A stretch of DNA of 9,817 nt from Anaerolineae bacterium (GTDB lineage: Bacteria > Chloroflexota > Anaerolineae > 4572-78 > J111), in assembly GCA_020433835.1 (NCBI GenBank), contig JAGRBY010000239.1:1-9817 (forward strand), read 5' to 3'. Below, one piece after another: positions 1 to 6,270 of the stretch. Below the pieces are notes generated by a model. The model was not told the origin of the DNA. It worked only from the letters and a program-made list of their open reading frames with translations, and made no database searches. How positions within the stretch are numbered: position 1 is the first letter of the stretch; each line of letters starts with the position of its first letter. The position numbers and the translations under genes were made by a program.

Positions 1-1
1 T

Positions 2-685
2 GCCGATAGCGTAGGGGCTTATCTCATTATGGATATGGCCCACATTGCCGGCCTGGTTGCTGCCGATTTGCATTCCGACCCGATCCCTTACTGCGACGTA
101 GTGACCTCAACTACCCACAAAACCTTGCGCGGTACACGCGGGGGGCTTATCCTCTGCAAGGCACAGCACGCGAAAGCCATCGACCGGGCTGTTTTCCCCG
201 GCATTCAAGGTGGGCCGTTAATGCACAACGTGGCGGCCAAAGCCGTCGCTTTTCACGAAGCGCTCCAGCCGGAGTTTAAAACATACCAGCAAGCCATTTT
301 AGACAATGCCCAAATGCTGGTCAAAACGTTAATTGAAGGTGATTTACGCATCGTCAGCGGTGGCACCGACAATCACCTGATGCTGGTCGATTTGCGACCG
401 GCCGGCATTACCGGCCAACAGGGTGAGGATACGCTTCACGCAGCCGGTATCACCATCAACAAAAACCTCATTCCCTTCGACCCCCAGCCGCCGCGCGTGA
501 CCAGCGGTATTCGTCTGGGTACCCCGGCCATAACCACACGTGGCTTCGGTTTGGAAGAAATACGCGTGGTCGGCAAGTGTATTGTTGATGCGGTCTACAA
601 CGCTGATGACGAAGCCAGGTTACAAGAAATCCGCAAAGTAACCGCCGAGCTTTGCTCGCGCTTCCCGGTGCCCGGTTTAGAGTAA
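2..685 (+). CDS. glyA: Serine hydroxymethyltransferase, C-terminal part (5' end outside window)
   Basis: PLP-dependent enzyme that interconverts serine plus tetrahydrofolate with glycine plus 5,10-methylene-tetrahydrofolate, the main cytoplasmic source of one-carbon units. The reading frame is open from base 2, so the ATG at 29 is internal. The visible part starts in the conserved stretch [18 protein letters not shown], with the PLP-contacting Asp and His. It then shows the cofactor lysine in [14 protein letters not shown] (lysine codon 119-121), the FPGIQGGP motif, the [10 protein letters not shown] motif, and a normal C-terminus ending FPVPGLE. About 227 codons are present of the roughly 415-430 usual for the family, so the N-terminal half is missing only because the window begins inside the gene. 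No frameshift or lesion is visible. The gene faces the HAD hydrolase tail to tail, with a palindrome between them. Identification is secure. Confidence 0.97.
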   Translation, partial: ADSVGAYLIMDMAHIAGLVAADLHSDPIPYCDVVTSTTHKTLRGTRGGLILCKAQHAKAIDRAVFPGIQGGPLMHNVAAKAVAFHEALQPEFKTYQQAILDNAQMLVKTLIEGDLRIVSGGTDNHLMLVDLRPAGITGQQGEDTLHAAGITINKNLIPFDPQPPRVTSGIRLGTPAITTRGFGLEEIRVVGKCIVDAVYNADDEARLQEIRKVTAELCSRFPVPGLE

Positions 686-732
686 ACTTTTGGCTCACCG
701 GAGCAACAAAGCTTGCTTTGTCAACCCGCCTA

Positions 733-818
733 AAAAAGGGACGCAGATTTTCGCCGATGAACGCCGATAGGACTAAAAATCAGCGTCAATCTGCGTTTAT
801 CCGCGTCCCTTTATTTTT
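733..818. terminator. Bidirectional terminator-like palindrome made of ACGCnGAT repeats
   Basis: The arms at about 735-768 and 779-812 are imperfect inverted copies. The outermost stem is GGGACGC paired with GCGTCCC, and A/T tracts lie on both sides: TTTATTTTTT after the right arm, and TTTTTT when read on the minus strand. Each arm is built from three degenerate units of about 10 bp with core ACGCnGAT. It sits between the convergent glyA and HAD genes (stops at 685 and 847), so it could end transcription from both directions. Terminator function is inferred; the palindrome is directly visible. It may also be one copy of a dispersed intergenic repeat. Confidence 0.6.
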
Positions 819-846
819 TGTCTACTTCATCTGACCCTCAGGGCCT

Positions 847-1470
847 TTACATCACCCCGGTTAAATCAGCCAACTGCCTCCGTACGTGCTCAGGCTCCGT
901 AAAGTGAATGGCCTGCATCCCAATGCGCTTGGCCCCTTCGACATTCTCTATAAAATCATCAATAAAAAGCACCTCAGCCGGAGCGGCTTCAACGCTTTCC
1001 GCCGCCAGATGATAGATTCTGGCATCCGGCTTCATAATGCCTACTTCTGATGAGATGATAACGCCATCGAAAGTATCGAGAAACGGATAAACATCGGTCC
1101 ACAACGGGCGAGCATCATCGGCAAAGTTGCTCAATATCCCGGTGCGATAGCCGGCCTCGTGTAGACGCCGCACGTGCCCGACTAAGTCCTCGTTAAGCGC
1201 ATCGCCGGCGAAAAAATCGTGCCGCATTCCCTGCAAATCGGCCTGATTGAGATCGAAATGCTCACCCAGCCAACGCCAATGCTGTTCGTATGTCTTTTGG
1301 CCCAGCTGCGCCTGGCGGCCTGAGTCCCCGTTAAAGACAAGGTTTTCAAACGCCCAGCCATCCATACCCAACTTTGTCGCCCACTTCTCGCGCCCGGCTC
1401 GGCTTTTTGTTCGGATTAATACCCCTCCGACATCAAATAGTACGGCCTGTATCATATTTTTACTTTCCAT
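847..1470 (-). CDS. HAD-superfamily (subfamily IA) hydrolase
   Basis: Predicted cytoplasmic HAD-fold hydrolase of 207 residues, normal for the subfamily; substrate unknown. Motif I is FDVGGVL, with nucleophile Asp13. The second acidic position of the usual DxD is glycine (Gly15), as in YihX-like HAD proteins that carry DxG. Motif II is ILSNF (Ser114), motif III is Lys147 in EVGIMKPDARIY, and motif IV is FIDDFIENVEGA (Asp171, Asp172). The helical cap occupies roughly residues 20-95. The start at 1470 lies 15 bp after the stop of the DUF4397 gene, so the two are probably co-transcribed. A second ATG at 1455 (residue 6) is preceded by GGAAAG at good spacing and begins MIQAVLFDVGG, so it may be the true start. 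The missing second aspartate means phosphatase activity should not be assumed, although many relatives with FDxGGVL are annotated as phosphatases. Confidence 0.88.
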   Translation of the reverse strand: MESKNMIQAVLFDVGGVLIRTKSRAGREKWATKLGMDGWAFENLVFNGDSGRQAQLGQKTYEQHWRWLGEHFDLNQADLQGMRHDFFAGDALNEDLVGHVRRLHEAGYRTGILSNFADDARPLWTDVYPFLDTFDGVIISSEVGIMKPDARIYHLAAESVEAAPAEVLFIDDFIENVEGAKRIGMQAIHFTEPEHVRRQLADLTGVM

Positions 1471-1485
1471 GCTTTATCGTCCGGC

Positions 1486-2409
1486 CTACCAATATTTAGG
1501 GTAATGGTTGTAATACCAGCCGCCATAGTAAGAGTAGGTGCCGTAATTATAGTTGGGACGGCCATAGTAATGGGGCTGACCATAATAAGGCTGATAGTAG
1601 GGTTGGTAATACGATTGCGGTGGGCTGGCATAGTTTCTACAGCACGGCGGTTGGTGGTAAACGGGTGGTTGCTGGCAGCAGTAGCCGTACCCATAACCCG
1701 GACCTTGACCGGGGCCGGAGTGCATCCGGCTGTCGAGCCGCAGTTTGGCCCACAGTGGCGGTTGACCATTAGCCAATCCCATCACCAATACAGTTGAGGT
1801 TGAGCCGGAAGGCAGCGTGGCCCAGGGCACATCGAGCACTACATCACTGCTACCGGCGGAGCGAATTTCTAAGGTGTACCGGTTAGCATCGACGGTGATA
1901 TAATTGGACGCGGATTTGAAGGCAACACTGCTGGCCAGTACATCGCCATCTTTGACCGCCACATCAACCGCCGGCGCATCGGGCGAAACGTGGATAAAGC
2001 GCACCTTGGCCTTGCCTGCTTCGGGCGGGGTATTGTCATCGGTCAGCACCAGCGCCTCAGAGTTGGCTGCCAAACCCACTATGGCGACCGTGTAATCCGT
2101 ATCCTGGGCCACATCGATATCGTGGCTGATGACCTCGACTTGATACGCATCAGCCGGAGTGACCTTGATGGTGTGATGACCCGCCGCCAGCGGCATATAA
2201 AAGGACATATCCCCAAAGCTTAGGTATCGAAAGACGGGCCGGTCATCAACAAAAATTCTGATCGCCGGCGCATCGGGCGAAGCATGGATAACCCGCACTC
2301 GCCCCGTATTTTCCGGCGCATAACCACCGTCTTGGGCCTGCGCCATCGGCACAGAGAAGATGGATAGAGCCAATACCGCCATTGCTACCAGCATTACGAA
2401 CCGTTTCAT
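1486..2409 (-). CDS. Secreted protein with two DUF4397 domains and a Tyr/Pro/Gln/Gly-rich tail
   Basis: A 307-residue exported protein of unknown function. Residues 1-25 form a signal peptide: a basic MKR start, a hydrophobic core, and a likely cut after AQA. Two DUF4397 beta-domains follow, at about 37-122 and 135-225. Each opens with the family signature, IHASPDAPAI at 41-50 and IHVSPDAPAV at 139-148, exactly 98 residues apart. From about residue 232 the protein becomes low-complexity, rich in Tyr, Pro, Gln and Gly, with two CC pairs (YCCQQPP, PPCCRN) and repeats such as YYQPYYQPYYGQP. The start is supported by a perfect AGGAGG at 2418-2423, 8 nt upstream of the ATG. DUF4397 proteins are generally cell-surface or exported. 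A structural or adhesive role for the tail is my inference. The HAD gene follows 15 bp downstream. Confidence 0.9.
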   Translation of the reverse strand: MKRFVMLVAMAVLALSIFSVPMAQAQDGGYAPENTGRVRVIHASPDAPAIRIFVDDRPVFRYLSFGDMSFYMPLAAGHHTIKVTPADAYQVEVISHDIDVAQDTDYTVAIVGLAANSEALVLTDDNTPPEAGKAKVRFIHVSPDAPAVDVAVKDGDVLASSVAFKSASNYITVDANRYTLEIRSAGSSDVVLDVPWATLPSGSTSTVLVMGLANGQPPLWAKLRLDSRMHSGPGQGPGYGYGYCCQQPPVYHQPPCCRNYASPPQSYYQPYYQPYYGQPHYYGRPNYNYGTYSYYGGWYYNHYPKYW

Positions 2410-2417
2410 AAGCCTTG

Positions 2418-2423
2418 CCTCCT
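2418..2423 (-). promoter_or_regulatory. Ribosome binding site of the DUF4397 gene
   Basis: The minus strand reads AGGAGG, a perfect Shine-Dalgarno core, 8 nt before the ATG at 2407-2409. It is the strongest ribosome binding site in the window and fixes the start, so this protein is probably well expressed. Confidence 0.8.
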
Positions 2424-2486
2424 CACGATTTTTGGTGAAGTTAAGTAGAGTTACTAGGGAAGAATAAAATGTTACTTTTCTATTTT

Positions 2487-2515
2487 AGTGTAGATAACAA
2501 TACAGTATCGTGCAA
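2487..2515 (-). promoter_or_regulatory. Candidate sigma70-type promoter of the DUF4397-HAD operon
   Basis: On the minus strand TTGCAC (2510-2515) and TACACT (2487-2492) are separated by exactly 17 bp, close to the -35 and -10 consensus. Transcription would begin near 2480 and give a leader of about 70 nt. The surrounding DNA is A/T-rich compared with the genes. Pattern-based only. Confidence 0.4.
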
Positions 2516-2548
2516 CTCGATAGAGCGATTTGGAAGCGTTGGGGGGGC

Positions 2549-2689
2549 GAAACACTGAATCACTGAGGTTAATGATGCCCTGAATAAACGCTTTTATTAC
2601 AACGTTTCCGGCTTATATTGTTACTCCCCTGAGTTTGCGTAGAGGCAAAAAAGTCAGTGAAATCAGCATTTTCATCATTTCAGTGTTTC
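2549..2689. repeat. Intergenic inverted-repeat element, CACTGA family, copy A
   Basis: A 141-bp stretch bounded by GAAACACTGAA and its exact reverse complement TTCAGTGTTTC. The terminal regions contain degenerate 8-bp units of the form nnCACTGA or nnATGATGA. A second element at 9535-9670 has the same ends and similar length but a different core. The right end overlaps the last codons and stop of the membrane-protein gene. No ORF of note lies inside, so this is a non-coding repeat of MITE or REP type; whether it was ever mobile is not shown. Confidence 0.65.
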
Positions 2690-5473
2690 AACCGTCACCT
2701 TATCCACCGCCGCCGCCAGCGTGCGCGTATCGGGGCTGAGACCGATGCGGAGATAGGCTGACCCTTCGCCTTGCGCTTGCAGCGCACTCCCGCCGGCTGC
2801 CCCTTTAACGCCGATAGCCGAGAAGGGAGGGGTAAGTCCATCCGCCTGCACGCCAACGCTTTCCAGTGCGGTAACCACCTCCGGCGTCAGAAAAGCCGTC
2901 GCGTCGAGACCCTGAGCCGCCACAATCACAATCTGCCCATCAGCCACCTGGTCGATGAACTCCGCCAGCGCGTTCGCTTCGAAGGTGTTGGCAGCAGTAT
3001 CGAAGCCGCGCATCGACACAACCTCGCCGGAGTTGGGCGCAACCACCGCCACGTTAAGCCCCCGGCGATGGGCCGAGGCATCGACTGCCTCTGGCGCGTG
3101 GCCGACGGTAATAAAGGCCAAGTCGGCTCCGCTGTTGACCTCCAAATCAACCGGCGTTTCGAAACCCGTCTGGCCGATAGCCAAGTTGGTGGGCAAAACC
3201 TGGCGTGGTTGGGCCGTGTGGGCGAAATGAAGGGTCAGCCGATTGAGGCCGTTGACCAACTCTGCTTCGGGTAGCGATGTCTCTATAGTTTGCCAGCCGT
3301 CGTGGAGCGGGTAACTGCCCACGGTAGCACCGTTCAGCCGCAGTTCCACCCGCTGCTCCGGGGCACCGGGATAGCTAAAGGGCGCGATTTGCAAAGCAAT
3401 CCGCCGATCACCAGCACCGCGCACCGGCACAAAGATTTCGGCCTCGGCGGCGGTGGCCCAGTTGCCGCTGGCATCGAATACCGTTTCATTACCGGCCCAG
3501 CCATAGCCGCGATAGGGATCGCTCGTCCAATCGCCAAAATCAATAACGAGTGCATCGGGGATGGCCGCCTGCTCAACGGCAAAGGCCTGCACGCCGGGCG
3601 ACTCATACACCGGCTCCGGTTGGTGGGGAATAAGGTCGAGCGCCAGCATTCGCGTAGAGAGATAGGTATCCTCATACGGCTTACGGAACGGTATCGGCTC
3701 GTGAATAACCAGATACTTGATATTGTAGAGCGCCATCAAATCGGCGGCCTGTTGGCGAGCTTGCGCGAGGGTTGTCTCATCGACCGGGCGATACAGTTCT
3801 GCCTCGGTAATGGCTCTAAAGAGGGGAATGGCGGCGTAATAATCAAACTTGAAATGCGGATTGCGCGACGTATTGCCGCCGAGCATCGGCCGCTGATGCA
3901 CCGACTGATAATATTGCAGTTGCGTCCGTTCGGCCCCCAATGTGCCGTAGCTGTTGCGCCAGCCGAGCGGCAGTTGCATCAGCGTGAAATCGTCCGGCTC
4001 CGCCCCGATTTGGGCGTACACATCCGGCACGCGGGCATCGGTTAGCGGCAGGGGCAGGCTGAACTGATCGAACAGCAGCAGAACCAGCAGAAGTGCGGTC
4101 AATAACGAGGCGATAATCCGGCCGGTCGGTTTCGATGCTGTTTCCGGCTGAACTTTTTGAAGTAGCCAGGCCGCCCCGTAGCCCACCAGAACGGCCAGCG
4201 CCAGCGTCAGCGGAATCCCAAAGCGGTTCGGCACGCGGTTGGCGTTGAGCACCGGTATATAATGAAGGAGCGTGAAGGGCAGAGGGAAAGTAACCTCGAT
4301 ACCGTCGAGGTCAAAGCGGTTCTGGCCGTTAATGGTCAGCAGTGGTCCCAGGCTGAGAATGGTGAAGATAACCACGCTCCACAGCCACACTTTGGCCACG
4401 CGTCGGCGCACCACCACGCCAATGAGCGCGACGACCAGAATACCGTAGCCCAAAAACAAGGTGTTAGCATCGCTAAAGCGGCTGTTCCCTTCGATCACCG
4501 CCCGCAGCTCACCCACCCAATTGCCCCCGGCCAGCGGATGGAGCGGCGTCAGCGTCACCAGCCCCACCAAATCGGCGCTGAGCTTCAACCCCTCACCCCA
4601 GCCCGGTTCACTATAGGCCGGGTTAAGAAAATCGGGCAGCACCGCCCCAATAAACGGTACCGTCAAAACAAACGTCATCAGCCCAATCCCCACCAACCCC
4701 ACCAACTGACCCCTCAACCCTAACGGTTGACCGCTACCTGCTACCTGCTTCCCGCTACCTGCTAACCGCTTCCCGCTACCTGCTAACCCCTGCTCGCCCA
4801 AAACCACAATCACCGTAATAAACAGCAAAAAAACGCTGTACGTCAACTCGGCATAGATGGCCAACGCCGCAAAGAGCGCCGCCAGCAGTGCATTTTTGAA
4901 CCGGCCCTGCTGAAGCGTTTTAAGCAGAAAAAGCGTGTAAAACGGAAACCACTGGATAGTCACAAAATTATAATGCCCCAGAGCCACATACATCATCCGG
5001 CTGGCCGAAAAGGCGTAGACCGCCCCGGCGACAAAAGCCGCCAAGTAAGGGGTAAGCGAGTCAGTCGATAGCCGATAGCGGTCAGCGGTCAGCAGATAGA
5101 GCACCAGCAAAAAGGTGCCGTAGGCGCCGGCAACGTAACCGAACAAAAGGGTGAGATTACTCGCCAGCGGTAGCGACAGTCCTAACTGGAGCGGCAGCCC
5201 CAACGCTGCGTTGAACAGATTAAAGGTGTAGGTTGTTAGCTTGATGCCCAGCGGAAAAAAGGTGTAGGTCGTTGCCAGCGGCGTTTGGCCCAGGCTGAGA
5301 AGGCTGTGCTTAAACCACCACATATTCCAAATAAAGGTCGACTCGTCAAAAGCCCAGGTCGCCTCGCCGGGAATATGGGTAGTGAGCTGGGCCGCCACCG
5401 GCCAGGTTAACCCGACCGTCAGCAAGGTATAGACGGCCAATACAACAAAATGGATCGGTAACTTTTTGGTCAT
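2675..5473 (-). CDS. Large polytopic membrane protein, GT-C-like, with C-terminal ILEI/FAM3-type domain
   Basis: A 932-residue integral membrane protein. The N-terminal half has about 10-12 hydrophobic segments, including 8-28, a run around 85-127, 168-186, 192-226, 256-280, 337-355, 362-381, 417-437 and 452-470. The first large loop holds acidic and aromatic residues (WAFDESTFIWNMWW) followed by TTYTFFPLGIKL, an arrangement typical of GT-C-fold, lipid-sugar-using glycosyltransferases. Residues 471-932 should be extracytoplasmic. About 640-770 looks like a beta-sandwich (LRLNGATVGSYPL), and 801-912 matches the ILEI/FAM3 (GG) domain: GLNVAVVAPNSGEVV, then RGFDT, DGQIVIVAAQ, and FSAIGVKGA near its end. 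Role is inferred as cell-envelope glycosylation; the donor is unknown. An in-frame TAG lies just upstream, so the ATG at 5473 is firm although no Shine-Dalgarno is visible. Two heptamer arrays lie in loops (residues about 126-139 and 229-249), and the final codons come from repeat DNA. Confidence 0.85.
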   Translation of the reverse strand: MTKKLPIHFVVLAVYTLLTVGLTWPVAAQLTTHIPGEATWAFDESTFIWNMWWFKHSLLSLGQTPLATTYTFFPLGIKLTTYTFNLFNAALGLPLQLGLSLPLASNLTLLFGYVAGAYGTFLLVLYLLTADRYRLSTDSLTPYLAAFVAGAVYAFSASRMMYVALGHYNFVTIQWFPFYTLFLLKTLQQGRFKNALLAALFAALAIYAELTYSVFLLFITVIVVLGEQGLAGSGKRLAGSGKQVAGSGQPLGLRGQLVGLVGIGLMTFVLTVPFIGAVLPDFLNPAYSEPGWGEGLKLSADLVGLVTLTPLHPLAGGNWVGELRAVIEGNSRFSDANTLFLGYGILVVALIGVVVRRRVAKVWLWSVVIFTILSLGPLLTINGQNRFDLDGIEVTFPLPFTLLHYIPVLNANRVPNRFGIPLTLALAVLVGYGAAWLLQKVQPETASKPTGRIIASLLTALLLVLLLFDQFSLPLPLTDARVPDVYAQIGAEPDDFTLMQLPLGWRNSYGTLGAERTQLQYYQSVHQRPMLGGNTSRNPHFKFDYYAAIPLFRAITEAELYRPVDETTLAQARQQAADLMALYNIKYLVIHEPIPFRKPYEDTYLSTRMLALDLIPHQPEPVYESPGVQAFAVEQAAIPDALVIDFGDWTSDPYRGYGWAGNETVFDASGNWATAAEAEIFVPVRGAGDRRIALQIAPFSYPGAPEQRVELRLNGATVGSYPLHDGWQTIETSLPEAELVNGLNRLTLHFAHTAQPRQVLPTNLAIGQTGFETPVDLEVNSGADLAFITVGHAPEAVDASAHRRGLNVAVVAPNSGEVVSMRGFDTAANTFEANALAEFIDQVADGQIVIVAAQGLDATAFLTPEVVTALESVGVQADGLTPPFSAIGVKGAAGGSALQAQGEGSAYLRIGLSPDTRTLAAAVDKVTVETLK
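4730..4792. repeat. In-frame heptanucleotide array (9 x 7 bp) inside the membrane-protein gene
   Basis: Nine consecutive 7-mers of the type CCTGCTA, CCCGCTA, ACCGCTT and CCCGCTT, which also form three 21-bp higher-order units. Because 21 is a multiple of 3, the coding frame is kept. On the minus strand it encodes three 7-residue repeats, LAGSGKR, LAGSGKQ and VAGSGQP, in a hydrophilic loop after the hydrophobic run ending near residue 226. Directly visible in the DNA; it resembles the short tandemly repeated heptamers known from cyanobacterial genomes. Confidence 0.85.
5060..5100. repeat. Second heptanucleotide array inside the membrane-protein gene
   Basis: Successive 7-mers on the plus strand are GTCAGTC, GATAGCC, GATAGCG, GTCAGCG, GTCAGCA and a partial GATAGA. 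Read on the minus strand, the units are of the type CTGACCG and CTATCGG, matching the CTnnCnG pattern that the array at 4730-4792 shows on the plus strand, so the two arrays lie in opposite orientation. It encodes the loop LLTADRYRLSTDSL between membrane segments at about residues 127-140. Confidence 0.7.
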
Positions 5474-5481
5474 AGCGGGCT

Positions 5482-5502
5482 ATGATACCATCACCGGCGA
5501 TG
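5482..5502 (-). promoter_or_regulatory. Possible -10 element and dyad just upstream of the membrane-protein gene
   Basis: On the minus strand TATCAT (5482-5487) lies 8 nt before the ATG at 5473. Behind it is a near-perfect 14-bp palindrome, CATCACCGGCGATG on the plus strand (5489-5502). With no Shine-Dalgarno visible, the arrangement suggests a leaderless or very short-leader transcript with an operator. No good -35 is present, so this is speculative. Confidence 0.25.
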
Positions 5503-5547
5503 ATTGATAAATTGGAGGCCATCACGTCACCGCGCGGCGTAGTCAAA

Positions 5548-5597
5548 CCTATTACCTACCCTCGCCTTGTAACAAAGGATAAGGGGTAAGTAGTAGG
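5548..5597. repeat. Imperfect hairpin built from heptamer-like units
   Basis: The left arm (5548-5568) begins CCTATTACCTACCC. The right arm (5575-5597) is its imperfect inverse, ending GGGGTAAGTAGTAGG, and the loop is TGTAACA. Successive 7-mers such as AGGATAA, GGGGTAA and GTAGTAG are visible, related in style to the two arrays in the neighbouring gene. It lies between the start of the membrane-protein gene and the end of the regulator remnant. It could act as a transcription-ending structure but has no clear T-tract. Confidence 0.5.
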
Positions 5598-5599
5598 GA

Positions 5600-5755
5600 T
5601 TAGGGGAAAGGCAAAAGAATAAATCCCCCTTCATCTAAAAAGATACGAACGTACCCTTCCGGCGCGGCCAGGGCGAGGGCTTGATCGAGCCGGGCCAGGG
5701 CCTGGGGGCTATCGGATTGGGCGTTCCGACCCAGGGGATAGAGCGGGGCTTCAAT
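5600..5755 (-). pseudogene. Remnant of a MalT-like (LuxR family, TPR-containing) regulator
   Basis: An open stretch of 51 codons without a usable start: an in-frame TGA lies directly upstream. It reads IEAPLYPLGRNAQ, then ALARLDQALALAAPEGYVRI, then FLDEGG, and ends ILLPFP. The phrase ALALAEPEGYVRxFxDEG is characteristic of the C-terminal TPR region of large ATP-binding LuxR/MalT-type activators, which are normally about 850-950 residues. The ATPase and HTH parts are absent here. The fragment begins within a few bases of the stop of the receiver-only regulator, at the edge of a 14-bp inverted repeat, and ends in heptamer-like repeat DNA. It is therefore most likely a decayed relic left by a rearrangement. 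Confidence 0.65.
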
Positions 5756-5814
5756 TCATGGCACCCTGGGCATAAGCCTGTCTAATAGCCGCTTCCAGTT
5801 CATGAATTGAAGCC
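5747..5814. repeat. Perfect 14-bp inverted repeat at the 3' end of the receiver gene
   Basis: GGCTTCAATTCATG at 5747-5760 and CATGAATTGAAGCC at 5801-5814 are exact inverse copies with a 40-bp spacer. The left arm contains the stop codon of the receiver-only gene; the right arm encodes part of its last helix. A 14-bp perfect match this close is very unlikely by chance. It may mark a rearrangement or template-switch junction, or form a transcript hairpin. Confidence 0.75.
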
Positions 5815-6143
5815 GCCTTTTGCAGACAGGTAGCGGCTCCAGCCTTCTTGGCTGCCTCTATTAGGGCCGAGTCTTGGGTGAAGGTTAAAATGACAACCTG
5901 GATGTGGGGATATTGGTGGCGGATAGCCTTTGTAGCAGTCACGCCGTCCATCTCTGGCATTACGTAGTCCATTAAGATGACGTCGGGCTGGAATTTGGCA
6001 CAGAGCCGGATCGCTTCCTTGCCATTGGTGGCCTGGCCGGCGAATTCTAAATGGTCAAAAGAGTTCAAAAAGAGTATTAATCCATTTCGAACCGCCACAT
6101 TATCATCAACCAGCATGACGCGAATCGAGCCTCGGTTGCTCAT
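5751..6143 (-). CDS. Receiver-only response regulator (CheY-like domain, no output domain)
   Basis: A 130-residue protein consisting of one phosphoacceptor receiver domain. The acidic pair Asp13-Asp14 (LVDD), phospho-acceptor Asp59 (VILMDYVMPEMDG), Thr87 (VVILTF) and Lys109 (CLQKA) are all present, so it should be phosphorylatable. The chosen ATG at 6143 has AGGA 8 nt upstream and gives the family-typical start MSNRGSIRVMLVDD; the frame is open further upstream, but that part is not receiver-like. It aligns without gaps to the N-terminal domain of the adjacent LuxR-type regulator, with Asp59, Thr87 and Lys109 at identical positions, so the two are paralogues. It stops at once after the receiver, where NarL-type proteins continue into a linker and HTH, inside an inverted repeat and next to a MalT-like relic. 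It may be a genuine single-domain regulator modulating the neighbouring kinase, or a truncated one. Confidence 0.85.
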   Translation of the reverse strand: MSNRGSIRVMLVDDNVAVRNGLILFLNSFDHLEFAGQATNGKEAIRLCAKFQPDVILMDYVMPEMDGVTATKAIRHQYPHIQVVILTFTQDSALIEAAKKAGAATCLQKAASIHELEAAIRQAYAQGAMN

Positions 6144-6270
6144 CAAAGTAGTCCTTTCATTAATAAGTATTACAGAATGAAGGTGACAGTTCTGGGGCAG
6201 GCGCAGTAACAGATTAACACATAGTTTTACGGAAGACACCCATTACATGGGGGATATTACAGGAGAGAGG

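Noticed and set aside
652..834. 60-codon plus-strand frame at the end of glyA
   Set aside because: It overlaps the glyA end and runs through the ACGCnGAT palindrome, with no ribosome binding site or protein-like pattern.
1452..1769. 105-codon minus-strand frame overlapping the DUF4397 tail
   Set aside because: Alternative frame of the low-complexity tail; the DUF4397 frame has a signal peptide, domains and a perfect ribosome binding site.
3290..4045. 251-codon open frame on the plus strand
   Set aside because: Antisense to the membrane-protein gene. It is rich in Arg, His and Ile with no domain or ribosome binding site; long antisense frames are common in GC-rich coding DNA.
4262..4723. 153-codon plus-strand frame rich in His, Gln and Pro
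   Set aside because: Shadow of the hydrophobic segments of the membrane protein on the other strand; composition is what antisense to Leu/Val-rich helices gives.
4730..5100. Possible CRISPR array
   Set aside because: The repeat units are 7 bp with no unique spacers, inside a gene, and no cas gene is present.
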